NCBI RefSeq assembly: GCF_028331445.1
Contig: NZ_JAQMHX010000005.1
Location: forward strand, 1-64,000
Reading direction: 5' to 3'
Source of the DNA: Candidatus Phyllobacterium onerii
GTDB taxonomy: Bacteria > Pseudomonadota > Alphaproteobacteria > Rhizobiales > Rhizobiaceae
Length of the DNA: 64,000 bases
In this document: positions 35,207 through 43,543 of the stretch, piece after piece
Layout of the letters: every line of letters starts with the position of its first letter
How positions within the stretch are numbered: the stretch's first letter is position 1
Made by a program: the position numbers and the translations under genes
The notes under the pieces: generated by a model
The model's database searches: none
Told to the model about the DNA's origin: nothing
The model's input: only the letters and a program-made list of their open reading frames with translations

Positions 35207-35536
35207 TCACGTCCGGCCGCTTCGCAGCCCATCCACCAGTTCACACAGATCTTGAATCTGCGCCAGCAGTCGTTCGGATGTACGCTGTGCAGCTTCCGGG
35301 TTGGGTTTGGCGGACGTGAGCCATTGGACGTTGGCTTGCGCTCCGAGGACGATGGCTGTGAGCAGCAGATTTATGCCGTGGACATCATTCGTCGTAACCG
35401 CTGGACGACCAATTCTGGGCATGCAGCCTTGACCGCTTAAAGCCAGTTCCGGGTGCGTCGCCCGTTGGGAATAAGGCGATGCATCCAATGCCGAAGCATT
35501 TTCCGACATTGAACTCGCGGCAGAATTCAGCGTCAT
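35207..35536 (-). CDS. Stand-alone DHp-like protein, copy B (inverted relative to copy A)
   Basis: 109 aa; ATG 35536 with a strong site AAGGAGAA. The C-terminal 55 residues (VHGINLLLTAIVLGAQANVQWLTSAKPNPEAAQRTSERLLAQIQDLCELVDGLRSG) match copy A (21740) closely, while the N-terminal 45 differ almost completely. The His of the H-box is kept; the next residue is Gly instead of the acidic residue of kinases. In copy A this gene reads in the same direction as the receiver gene; here it is opposite, and flanking non-coding DNA (about 35140-35206) is inverted with it. The good ribosome site and selective conservation argue for a working gene. Confidence 0.72.
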   Translation of the reverse strand: MTLNSAASSMSENASALDASPYSQRATHPELALSGQGCMPRIGRPAVTTNDVHGINLLLTAIVLGAQANVQWLTSAKPNPEAAQRTSERLLAQIQDLCELVDGLRSGRT

Positions 35537-35829
35537 TCTCGGTTCTCCTTCTTTTCAGCGGCATGATCCATTTGGAGGGAACCTCCTGGAAACACTCGGA
35601 CATGCGATCGTTACAGTGGCTGGCTACTTGCCAGCCGACGGCATACCCGCAAATGCGCGTGCCTAAATCGACGAGTTACAGAATGTTGACTTGAACACCA
35701 ATGAGGATCGCTACGTCCTGTCTACCTTTTAATTCTAGCACAACCAAACAGGTTACGCAATTGTATTGCGTTATTTTTGCAACTTTGATAGGTAATATTC
35801 TGCAACATTCCTGAGTCGGGACGTCTTCA

Positions 35830-36858
35830 ATGCCGAGAAACCGCGTGACATTGCAAGACGTTGCCGACGCACTCGGGATTTCAAAATTTTCCGTATCGAG
35901 AGCTCTGTCGGGCAAACCAGGTGTAGCGGAAGCCACGCGCCGAAGGATTGAGCGGGTCGCCCAGGACATGGGCTATGCGCTCATGCCCGAGCCGGCGAAA
36001 AACCGAGGACAAATATTGTTCCTGCGCCAAGAAATCGACCGCGTAAGCACGGAACTGTGGTCAAACATGCTGCTTGGCGCGGAGCAGCAGGCCGAGGCCT
36101 ACGGCTACACGGTAATCCCGAAACAGGCGCAAAGCGTCTTCGACAGCCCTTCGATTGACGAGGCTGTGGTAGGGCTGATCCTTGCAGTACCTTACCCGGA
36201 GGAATTCTCCGAGTTTGCAAGCCGGAGCAACCTGCCGCTGGTTTGTTCAGGCTATGCAGGGCCCCTGGAGCGCATCGATCTGGTGTCGGGGCCCGACTGG
36301 GAAGCTGGTGTCACGATCGCACGCTACCTCGCAGCCTTAGGGCATCGCAAGTTCGCATTTGTCCACGGAGACGCTAGGTTGTTAGGCAGGGCCGAGAGAT
36401 TTCGGGGTCTATGCGACGGGGCAAGGGAGATCGACGGAAAAGTGGACGACCTCGTCTTTGACGAAGAGGCGGGTTTGCGCAAACCGCTTCTTGACTACAT
36501 GGATGCCGGCGGCAAACCGTCCGCACTGTTTTGTGCTCATGACGGTATAGCCGTGAGCGTGATTTCGGAACTGGCCCTTCTTGGAATTCGGGTGCCCGAT
36601 GATGTTTCGGTGGTCGGTTTCAACGATTTCATATCGGCCTCGCAAGTTGCCCCCCGCTTGACGACAATCAGGGTGCCTCATGTCGAAATGGGAGCGGCGA
36701 TGGCGCGTTGCATCATCGACAGGGTCTCCAATCCCCACTATCGGACGGTTCCTCCGCTTCGCATAAATCTCGTGCCGGAACTGATCATACGGGAGTCGAC
36801 GGGTCCAGCTTCCCGCGTGCCGTGGGAGCGGAAGTACGATGCGCGGCATCAAGACTGA
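35830..36858 (+). CDS. LacI-family transcriptional repressor
   Basis: 342 aa. The LacI HTH and hinge are at residues 5-60 (VTLQDVADALGISKFSVSRALSGKPGVAEATRRRIERVAQDMGY), followed by a periplasmic-binding-protein-like sugar-sensing domain (VSGPDWEAGVTIARYLAALGHRKFAFVHGD..ERFRG, FCAHDGIAVSVISELALLGIRVPDDVSVVGFNDF). It precedes the sugar ABC importer genes on the same strand and probably represses them until its ligand sugar or derivative is present. The AT-rich 290 bp upstream (35537-35829) hold no gene and likely carry its operator. Confidence 0.92.
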   Translation: MPRNRVTLQDVADALGISKFSVSRALSGKPGVAEATRRRIERVAQDMGYALMPEPAKNRGQILFLRQEIDRVSTELWSNMLLGAEQQAEAYGYTVIPKQAQSVFDSPSIDEAVVGLILAVPYPEEFSEFASRSNLPLVCSGYAGPLERIDLVSGPDWEAGVTIARYLAALGHRKFAFVHGDARLLGRAERFRGLCDGAREIDGKVDDLVFDEEAGLRKPLLDYMDAGGKPSALFCAHDGIAVSVISELALLGIRVPDDVSVVGFNDFISASQVAPRLTTIRVPHVEMGAAMARCIIDRVSNPHYRTVPPLRINLVPELIIRESTGPASRVPWERKYDARHQD

Positions 36859-36931
36859 ATACAATTAATGGGAAGACACAGCGCGGTTAATCGGCGAGAC
36901 TAGCTCAGACCCATGGGTGAAGGGCCGAGGG

Positions 36932-37879
36932 ATGAGCCATGACGATCGACACCCCGAGCGTTTAGTTTCGCCTCCCGGTTCGGGCGTCAGGAGGCTGACG
37001 ACTGCTGGCCTGGTCAGCAAAACAGCTGACTTGTTTTTCGTTCCGCTGGCTATTCTCCCGACTGTGGCCCTGAGCATCGCAGTCCTGGGCTTTCCGCTGA
37101 TACTGTCGTTGATCATGAGCTTCGTTGCCTGGTCGATTGACCAACCCGTTTCGGAAGCTCAGTTCGTGGGCCTGCGGAATTACAGGGACCTTTTCGCAGA
37201 TCCTGTCTTCCTTGCAAGTCTTGGACTCACACTTGGTTATACCGCCGCAACGGTCTGCCTCGAAATTCTGCTCGGGCTGGCTATCGCTCTGCTTCTAAAT
37301 CTGGAACTTCCGTTCATCCGCTTTTTTCGAACGGCATTGATCGTCCCGATGATGGTAACCCCGATTGTCGCTGCGCTTTGCTGGAAGCTTCTCCTCGACC
37401 CCACCTATGGCCTTGTCGACCATCTCATCGGATCGCCGGTCATCTGGCTCGGCGACCCGACGCTGGCTCTCATCACAGTGGGCGGAGTGAGCGTGTGGCA
37501 GAACGCGCCGTTCGTTGCCCTGCTCATCCTCGCTGGCCTCCAGTCCGTGCCGAAGGAGGTGATGGAAGCGGCGAGGATCGACGGCGCGACCAAGATCGCA
37601 TTGTTCCGTCACATCACGTTGCCGCTTTTGTCGCCCTATCTGCTCGTGGCGATGCTCCTACGGATCATCTTTGAGTTCAGGGCCTTCGACAACGTCTACG
37701 TGATGACGGCAGGCGGGCCTGGAAACGCGACGTTGGTGCTTTCCATTTTCGTCTACAACACGTCCTTCTTCAGCTTCGATCTAACGCTGGCCTCGGCTGC
37801 GTCGTGGATCATGCTGTTGATCGTCCTGATAGTCTCCCTGCTTCTGATAGCAACCAAGCGCCCAAAGGAGACCGACTGA
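36932..37879 (+). CDS. Sugar ABC transporter permease (MalF/UgpA-type)
   Basis: 315 aa with six hydrophobic segments and the cytoplasmic EAA loop (EVMEAARIDGATKIALFRHITLPLLSP) that docks the ATPase. It is a carbohydrate-uptake (CUT1) permease of the inner membrane. ATG 36932 lies within a purine-rich GAGGG context; the frame is open from GTG 36917. It overlaps the second permease gene by one nucleotide (TGATG). Confidence 0.9.
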   Translation: MSHDDRHPERLVSPPGSGVRRLTTAGLVSKTADLFFVPLAILPTVALSIAVLGFPLILSLIMSFVAWSIDQPVSEAQFVGLRNYRDLFADPVFLASLGLTLGYTAATVCLEILLGLAIALLLNLELPFIRFFRTALIVPMMVTPIVAALCWKLLLDPTYGLVDHLIGSPVIWLGDPTLALITVGGVSVWQNAPFVALLILAGLQSVPKEVMEAARIDGATKIALFRHITLPLLSPYLLVAMLLRIIFEFRAFDNVYVMTAGGPGNATLVLSIFVYNTSFFSFDLTLASAASWIMLLIVLIVSLLLIATKRPKETD

Positions 37880-38739
37880 TGAAATCCCTGTCGCACACAA
37901 GCTACAGGAGAGGATGCTACTACGTCTTCGTATATGCCGCACTGATCTGCATGCTTGTGACCTTTCTGCTGCCGCTGCTTTGGGTCCTTGGACTATCCTT
38001 GAAGACACGCGAGCAGATTTTCACGACACCGCCACTCTTTCTGTGGTGGCCGACCCTGGAGAACTATTTCGCGGTCTTGTCTGGAGGGAACTTTCTGGTT
38101 TCCTTCTGGAACAGCTTGTTGGTGACCACCTCGACAGTTTTGGTCTCCCTGTTTGTTGGAACACCCGCGGCGTACGCCATCGCCCGATTCCGCTTCCCCG
38201 GTCGCAAACTCATATTCTTTTCGCTGCTCCTGATGCGGATGCTGCCGCCAATTGCAGCGTTGTTGCCGTTATATGTGATGTACAGTCTGGTAGGACTGAT
38301 CAACACCAGGATAGGCCTCATCCTGGCCTATACGACATTCAGTCTACCCGTGATTGTCTGGGTCACGCGCGACTTCTTCCAAAGCGTACCGCGTGATTTG
38401 GAAGAAGCGGCCTATATGGACGGCGCGTCCCGGATGGGGGCTTTCCTCAAGATCGCCTTGCCCCTGGCCAAGCCCGGAATAACAACCGCGGCCATCTTGT
38501 CGCTGCTCCTTGCCTGGAACGACTTCATCTTCGCGGCCATTCTCACCAATAACGCCACGCGAACATCGCCGGTCCTCCTGAGCACTTACGCCGGTAGTGA
38601 GACCGGGACCGATTGGGGAGCCATCGCGGCATCCGGCATTCTGGTTCTCCTGCCCGTGATCGTGTTCTCGCTGACCGTTCAAAGGCACCTTATACCGGGC
38701 CTGTCGTCAGGAGCGGTGAACGATGCTAGAATTCCCTGA
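37879..38739 (+). CDS. Sugar ABC transporter permease (MalG/UgpE-type)
   Basis: 286 aa; the start ATG 37879 overlaps the previous stop and AAAGGAG lies upstream. Six hydrophobic segments and the EAA loop (DLEEAAYMDGASRMGAFLKIALPLAKPG) identify the second CUT1 permease. The N-terminal helix LICMLVTFLLPLLWVLGLSLKT and the WPTLENYF segment are typical. It pairs with the upstream permease. Confidence 0.91.
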   Translation: MKSLSHTSYRRGCYYVFVYAALICMLVTFLLPLLWVLGLSLKTREQIFTTPPLFLWWPTLENYFAVLSGGNFLVSFWNSLLVTTSTVLVSLFVGTPAAYAIARFRFPGRKLIFFSLLLMRMLPPIAALLPLYVMYSLVGLINTRIGLILAYTTFSLPVIVWVTRDFFQSVPRDLEEAAYMDGASRMGAFLKIALPLAKPGITTAAILSLLLAWNDFIFAAILTNNATRTSPVLLSTYAGSETGTDWGAIAASGILVLLPVIVFSLTVQRHLIPGLSSGAVNDARIP

Positions 38740-38757
38740 GGTGTGATGGAGGAAGCC

Positions 38758-40098
38758 ATGACCGTTTCCAGCAAGAAAGGCCTGATCAACCGGCGCACGC
38801 TGCTTGGATCGACTCTGGCCGGCATCAATCTGGCCGCACTCGGCCCGTCGACGACAGCCCGGGCGGAGCTTGGAAAAAAGCCTTCAAAGCTCGTCGTCCT
38901 CGGCGACAACGCCTCATGGAAGGGAACGATCCTCCAAGACGCGATTCCCGCCTTTAAAAATGACACGGGCATAGACGTCGAATACGTGCAGTTGCCCATG
39001 GAGGCGCTGGTCGTACGGTCCCGGGCCGAAATGTCCGGCCCGGGGCCTACGAGCTTCGATATCGTGCAGATGGGCTCCTCCATGATGGGATGGATGCACG
39101 CTTATGTTGAGGATCACAATCGTTTGTTGGCGTCCGCTGCCGGCAAACATGCATCCGATTTCGACATGGCTGATTTTGCGCCCCGAACGATCGATGCCGT
39201 ATCCGTTGACGGCAAGCTATGCGGCATTCCCTATCGGGGAACTATTTATATACTCCACTACCAAAAGGAATTGCTCGCAGCCGCAGGCTTTTCAAACCCA
39301 CCGTCGACCTTCGCCGAATTCCAGGCGGCTGCAGTGGCTTTGACGAAGTCAGGTGCACCGCTCCGGTACGGTTTGGGAACATGCGCGCGTCAGGGGCCGG
39401 CGATCAGCAACCACTTCTGTCCGTTCCTGTTGTCTTCGGGTGGTTCGTTCTACGATCTGAAGACGCGGAAGATCATGATCGATACGGAGGAATCCATCAG
39501 TGCGCTCGAATATTACGGGGACCTGATGACCAGGCACAGGGTAATACCTCCGGAGGCAGTGACCTGGGAATGGGATGAGATCATTGCGAACGGCCAGAAC
39601 GACCGATATGCCATGGCCGTCACGCTGAACGCGACGGGGACTCTACTGAACAAATCGAAAGCCTCCAAAACAGCCGGGCGCTGGGGTTGGACTGTCGTGC
39701 CGGGGGCGCTGAAAAGTGAACAGAGCAAAAGCCCGTTCTTTGTATGGTCGTTCGCCGTTCCTTCGGCATCGCAGAACAAGGAATGGGCGTTCGAATTCAT
39801 TCAGCACATTACGAGCAAGGAATGGGCACGGCGCTCCATGGAAAAAGGAAACGCTTCCGCCCGCCTCTCTGTGTTGACCGATCCGGAGATCGTCGAAGCA
39901 TATGGCTGGACTGGGGCGGCCGCCGAGCAGATGAAAACCGCTGTGACCAACCCGAATGACGCCAATTGGGGCTCGCTCGAGCTTGACCTCCGCGCGGGCA
40001 TCTCAAGCACGCTGCAAGGTCAAACGACAGCCAGAGACGCGTTGCAGACCGTCGCCGACAGTTGGAAGCGCAAATTCAATCGCTTGAACCCTCAGTAA
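38758..40098 (+). CDS. Sugar ABC transporter substrate-binding protein
   Basis: 446 aa extracellular solute-binding protein family 1 (MalE/UgpB-like). Export signal with twin-Arg character (INRRTLLGSTLAGINLAALGPSTTARA), then KLVVLGDNASWKG...AIPAFKNDTGIDVEYVQLP, GIPYRGTIYILHYQKELLAAAGF and PPSTFAEFQAAAVAL. ATG 38758 was chosen for GGAGGAAGCC directly upstream. It is last in the transporter operon. The expected MsmK/UgpC-type ATPase gene is absent, so an ATPase from elsewhere must power the system. Ligand identity cannot be read, and no catabolic enzyme genes are linked. Confidence 0.92.
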   Translation: MTVSSKKGLINRRTLLGSTLAGINLAALGPSTTARAELGKKPSKLVVLGDNASWKGTILQDAIPAFKNDTGIDVEYVQLPMEALVVRSRAEMSGPGPTSFDIVQMGSSMMGWMHAYVEDHNRLLASAAGKHASDFDMADFAPRTIDAVSVDGKLCGIPYRGTIYILHYQKELLAAAGFSNPPSTFAEFQAAAVALTKSGAPLRYGLGTCARQGPAISNHFCPFLLSSGGSFYDLKTRKIMIDTEESISALEYYGDLMTRHRVIPPEAVTWEWDEIIANGQNDRYAMAVTLNATGTLLNKSKASKTAGRWGWTVVPGALKSEQSKSPFFVWSFAVPSASQNKEWAFEFIQHITSKEWARRSMEKGNASARLSVLTDPEIVEAYGWTGAAAEQMKTAVTNPNDANWGSLELDLRAGISSTLQGQTTARDALQTVADSWKRKFNRLNPQ

Positions 40099-40220
40099 AA
40101 GCTGATTTCGTACTTGCCTTCCGCACCATCCAACCTTGGTAGGCGGATTGGAACAGTGTTTCTTGTGGCGAAGTGCGCACGCCTTGGGCGTTCTCGCGGA
40201 CCGCAATCAACATCTCGAGC

Positions 40221-41732
40221 TTAGTGAGTCCCGTGCGAAATCTCGAACAGTTGCCGGATTCTTTTGACGAGACCCGGAACGGCGTGCGTACCCGAGCTGT
40301 GTGAACCCCTGTCGAACAGATGTTTTTTCGCCTCTGCACGCCTTGAGAGGATAAGACCGAGTTCGTCGACCAGACTTGGCCGCTCATGCAACAGCGGCGA
40401 CAGGTCTTCCTTCGCGATCTCGTAGACGACCGCATGTACCAGGACCCGGATCGTTCCGGGTTCCCCCGCTTCGGTCAGCAAGCCCGCCTCGCCGTAGGAA
40501 TCGCCGGGGGCAAGCCTGGCGAGTTCCAGCTCGCAACCGTCTTCGATGCGGGTGACGCCGAGGACGCCGGAGCGGACGACAGCCAAGGCGTTCAACACGC
40601 TTCCCTGCTCCGCGATCACTTCATCCTTATGGAACGTTCGCCTCCGCATCGACTTGGCAAGGGCCTCGTTTTCCTCCTCGGTGAGCGTCGCAAACAGAGG
40701 TATGGCATCAAGAAGCCGCATCTGTACCGATCGTAACTGAGGATGCTCGTCGGCTGCGGGGGTTGCCGCAAATCCCGTGCCGGCAGCGTCGGCCAATTGC
40801 AGGCTGGCTGCCCTGGCGTGACGATAGATCAGATCGAATATCTCATTCTTCGCCTCTCCGACCTTGGCGATATCGGCGACCGCAAAGGATAGTTCCAGAT
40901 CGATCGCCGAACCGTTGATCCCCTTGACCTGAACGCTGCCTGGGCCCGTGGTTCTTTCAATGCAGGTTGAGTTGATGAGGACCGCCCGCATGACGTCTGC
41001 GACCAGCGCCGGAGCCGCGCCCGGAGCGAAGCTTACGCTGATCGTCACGCCGTGTATGCGGTCAGGGCTGCTCATGTTGACCAGCCTTGCCTTTGCAAGA
41101 TCGCTGTTGGGGACGACGACAAGATCGTTGGTACCGTTGAGAAGATGGGTTGCCCGCCAGTTGGTTTCGACGACTTTGCCTTCCGTTCCGTCCTTGAGCA
41201 CAATCACGTCGCCGACGGCGTACGGCCTACCGAGATTGAGTGCGATTCCCGAAAAGACGTCGTTGAGGGTGCTCTGCAGAGCCAGGCCGAGTATCACTGC
41301 GAGGACGCCCGAGGTCGCGATCAACGTTCCGACGGGAAGACTGAAAACGTTGGCGACGATCGACAGCCCGACGCCAAGATAGATAATGCCGACGACTAGA
41401 TCTTGAATGAAGCGTCCCTCGCGCGGGCTTCCCTCGAAATTAAGAAATGCGCGCGTGAATCCGATGAGGGCCCACCCGGCGTTCACCCACCAAACTATCT
41501 TGGCGACACCGATGAGGACTTGGTCGACGACGGAATTTGGCCTAGGGCCGGGGAGATAGGGAATGATGCCGTGATATACCAGCAGCACCGACAGCAGGAC
41601 AAAAAAAGTGACGTGAAGGACGAGATGCCAGGTCGGATGGCTTCGCAGCGCAACGCGTGAGATCACCGCCCCCAGTACGGCAACAGCGCCAGTCTGGATG
41701 AAAGGGTCGGCGATGATCTCTAACGTTGTCAC
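40221..41732 (-). CDS. MscS-type mechanosensitive channel with cyclic-nucleotide-binding domain
   Basis: 503 aa. Several N-terminal membrane helices lead to an MscS pore and beta domain (VGTLIATSGVLAVILGLALQSTLNDVFSGIALNLGRPYAVGDVIVLKDGTEGKVVETNWRATHL, VVPNSDLAKARLVN). From about residue 350 a CAP-like cNMP-binding domain follows (LFATLTEEENEALAKSMRRRTFHKDEVIAEQGSVLNALAVVRSGVLGV...LARLAPGDSYGEAGLLTEAGEPGTIRVLVHAVVYEI). This is the bCNG architecture: inner-membrane channels of the MscS fold gated or tuned by cyclic nucleotide. Whether it conducts on stretch, ligand or both is not predictable. It is convergent with the sugar transporter operon. Confidence 0.9.
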   Translation of the reverse strand: MTTLEIIADPFIQTGAVAVLGAVISRVALRSHPTWHLVLHVTFFVLLSVLLVYHGIIPYLPGPRPNSVVDQVLIGVAKIVWWVNAGWALIGFTRAFLNFEGSPREGRFIQDLVVGIIYLGVGLSIVANVFSLPVGTLIATSGVLAVILGLALQSTLNDVFSGIALNLGRPYAVGDVIVLKDGTEGKVVETNWRATHLLNGTNDLVVVPNSDLAKARLVNMSSPDRIHGVTISVSFAPGAAPALVADVMRAVLINSTCIERTTGPGSVQVKGINGSAIDLELSFAVADIAKVGEAKNEIFDLIYRHARAASLQLADAAGTGFAATPAADEHPQLRSVQMRLLDAIPLFATLTEEENEALAKSMRRRTFHKDEVIAEQGSVLNALAVVRSGVLGVTRIEDGCELELARLAPGDSYGEAGLLTEAGEPGTIRVLVHAVVYEIAKEDLSPLLHERPSLVDELGLILSRRAEAKKHLFDRGSHSSGTHAVPGLVKRIRQLFEISHGTH

Positions 41733-41760
41733 AAATGGGAGGGGCGTTGGCGAAGAACGA

Positions 41761-42252
41761 TCATTTCATCGCCGTTGGCTCGTCCTTCGGATCCTCATAA
41801 ATAGTGTCGGTCGGTCCGTTACCAGTGATGAGCACCGTCACGGGTTTATCGGCCGTCATTGCGAAATGCGGTGAATCGGAGGGTTCCGTATAGACCGATC
41901 CGGTTGGCAATATCCTCAGCTTGGACTTGTCGAACTTTGGCCCATAGCCGAAGTGCCAGGTCCCGGACAGGACGGTGCCCACGCGATCGCCGGCATGATG
42001 ATGGGAGGGTATCTCCGCATGAGCTTGCACCTTCAGCAGTTGCGCGTATTGCCCGGGTTTCGAAGGATCCCCGAGAATTGTTACCACCTCTACCTTGGCA
42101 TTACCGGATCCTCCCGGACCACCTGTCGCTTTTACTGCCGACAGCTCTTCCGGCGTTTTTGAATAATCCGGCAATGTCGCTGGGGCTTCCGCAGCGGCTG
42201 CATTGCCGACCAACGCGCAAACGAAGAGCGCGGCACATAGTGTCCATTTCAT
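41761..42252 (-). CDS. Exported cupin-domain protein
   Basis: 163 aa with a clear signal peptide (MKWTLCAALFVCALVGNAAAAEAP). The single cupin barrel shows metal-ligand motifs: IPSHHHAGDRVGTVLSGTWHFGYG (His-His-His and Glu-less variant) and SPHFAMTADKPVTVLI. The ligand or reaction is unknown. It follows the VOC gene by 16 nt on the same strand and is separated from the channel gene by 28 nt, so VOC-cupin (and maybe the channel) form one transcript. Confidence 0.85.
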   Translation of the reverse strand: MKWTLCAALFVCALVGNAAAAEAPATLPDYSKTPEELSAVKATGGPGGSGNAKVEVVTILGDPSKPGQYAQLLKVQAHAEIPSHHHAGDRVGTVLSGTWHFGYGPKFDKSKLRILPTGSVYTEPSDSPHFAMTADKPVTVLITGNGPTDTIYEDPKDEPTAMK

Positions 42253-42268
42253 AAGCCTGTCCTTTCGA

Positions 42269-42730
42269 TTACTTTATTTGACGCGGCTGGAGAAACTCCA
42301 GCACCACGCCGTCAGGTCCTCTCACATATGCCAGCTTGAGCCCCGCACGCTCGCCTTCCATTACGGTCTGCAGAAATCCAGCCGGATACCATCCGTGCGG
42401 GGCAATGCTGCCCAGAAGGGCATCGATATCATCGACGATAAATGCAACGTGCATTGCTCCTGGATCACAGGATCGAGGCTGAGACGATCCCCGATCTAGG
42501 GGGGAGAGGTACTCCAGTAACTCTATCTGCTTGCCGTCGCGTTCGAGCATCGCCGTCTTCATGGCTGCCCCTTCGACCCCAACGACGCCTTCGAGGAAGC
42601 CGTCGTTGGGAAAATCCGCGTTGTACAGGTGACGAAACCCCAGAACGTTCACCCAGAACGACAGGGAAGCTTCGAGACTGGAAACGGTTATCCCTGTGTG
42701 ATCTGTCGCCGTTATCGCGAACGTCTGCAT
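42269..42730 (-). CDS. VOC-family (glyoxalase/bleomycin resistance) protein
   Basis: 153 aa from ATG 42730 with GAGG upstream. It has two beta-alpha-beta-beta-beta modules: ATDHTGITVSSLEASLSFWVNVLGFRHLY...IELLEYL and PGAMHVAFIVDDIDALLGSIAPHGW...LKLAYVRGPDGVVLEFLQP. Metal-ligand candidates are His in DHTG, Glu in IELLEY, His in MHVAF and Glu in VVLEF. It may be a dioxygenase, an isomerase or a glyoxalase-like enzyme acting on a small electrophile. It reads away from an operator-like palindrome at 42765. Confidence 0.87.
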   Translation of the reverse strand: MQTFAITATDHTGITVSSLEASLSFWVNVLGFRHLYNADFPNDGFLEGVVGVEGAAMKTAMLERDGKQIELLEYLSPLDRGSSQPRSCDPGAMHVAFIVDDIDALLGSIAPHGWYPAGFLQTVMEGERAGLKLAYVRGPDGVVLEFLQPRQIK

Positions 42731-42764
42731 GGCCACCTCGGCGGTTAAAAATCACGGCATTTTT

Positions 42765-42778
42765 GAACCGATCGGTCC
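42765..42778. promoter_or_regulatory. Operator-like palindrome, site 1
   Basis: GAACCGATCGGTCC contains the perfect 10-bp palindrome ACCGATCGGT. It lies 35 nt upstream of the VOC start and also upstream of the divergent xapX-like gene. It resembles the sites at 43330 and 47882 and is a candidate for the nearby TetR-family regulator. Confidence 0.5.
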
Positions 42779-42974
42779 AATACGGTCAAGTTTCATTTCG
42801 TTCAAAGGCAGTGCAATTCTGTACAAAACGAAAATGCCGCCCGCTTGGGGACGCCAGGACGTCGGCCCAAAAGCACGACAATTTCAGACAAAACGAAGAC
42901 ATTTCGGTCAATCGATTTCTTAGTGGCAGGACTACTTTATGCGGAAGCATTTAGGGCATTAAAGGAGGAAAATC

Positions 42975-43244
42975 ATGAAAGTGTACCTGTTTTCGCTCGG
43001 GGTCGGACTGCTGGTCGGCATCCTTTACAGTTTGTTGAACGTGCGCTCGCCCGCGCCGCCTGTTGTCGCGCTCATCGGTCTTTTCGGAATGCTCGCAGGC
43101 GAACAGATAATCCCGCTGGCGAAAACCCTGGTCAACAAGGAGCCGGCTTCCGTCTCATGGCTGAACCAGATCAAGCCGCACATGTTCGGGGACCTGCCAA
43201 AAGGCGGCCGGCCACTGAAGAACGCTCCGAACGATAAGGGCTGA
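42975..43244 (+). CDS. XapX (DUF1427) domain small membrane protein
   Basis: 89 aa. Strong ribosome site AAAGGAGG before ATG 42975. Two hydrophobic segments (MKVYLFSLGVGLLVGILYSLLNVRSPAPPVVALIGLFGMLAGEQI) are the XapX/DUF1427 signature, a family of unknown function. A polar tail follows. In many genomes xapX-like genes lie next to cupin, hydrolase or aldo-keto reductase genes, as here with the alpha/beta hydrolase downstream. Confidence 0.82.
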   Translation: MKVYLFSLGVGLLVGILYSLLNVRSPAPPVVALIGLFGMLAGEQIIPLAKTLVNKEPASVSWLNQIKPHMFGDLPKGGRPLKNAPNDKG

Positions 43245-43329
43245 TTGACAGGTCCGGAGGCGCATCCGATCGGAGAAGTCTTGTACAAAATGGTCATTTT
43301 CTTGAACGTAATAACTCTTGATCTGTAGT

Positions 43330-43344
43330 GGACCGAACGGTACC
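43330..43344. promoter_or_regulatory. Operator-like palindrome, site 2
   Basis: GGACCGAACGGTACC, about 200 nt upstream of the alpha/beta hydrolase start, in a 300-bp gap without a gene. It shares GGACCGA-N-CGGT with the sites at 42765 and 47882. Confidence 0.45.
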
Positions 43345-43543
43345 TAAACAGCGCAACCACCTGACAATGAAGAATGAATGGGCTGTGAAAGTCGTGCAAG
43401 CCGGCTCCGGTTTCGCGCAGGTTACCCGTACCTCGGGTTGCGGCGGGTTGCTGGGAAAAGGCAAGGACTGAAACTGCTCACAGCTGTCGAAAATGCCGCC
43501 AATCAGCAGGCTGGTCCTGCGTCCCACATGAGGAGTCAAAGTA

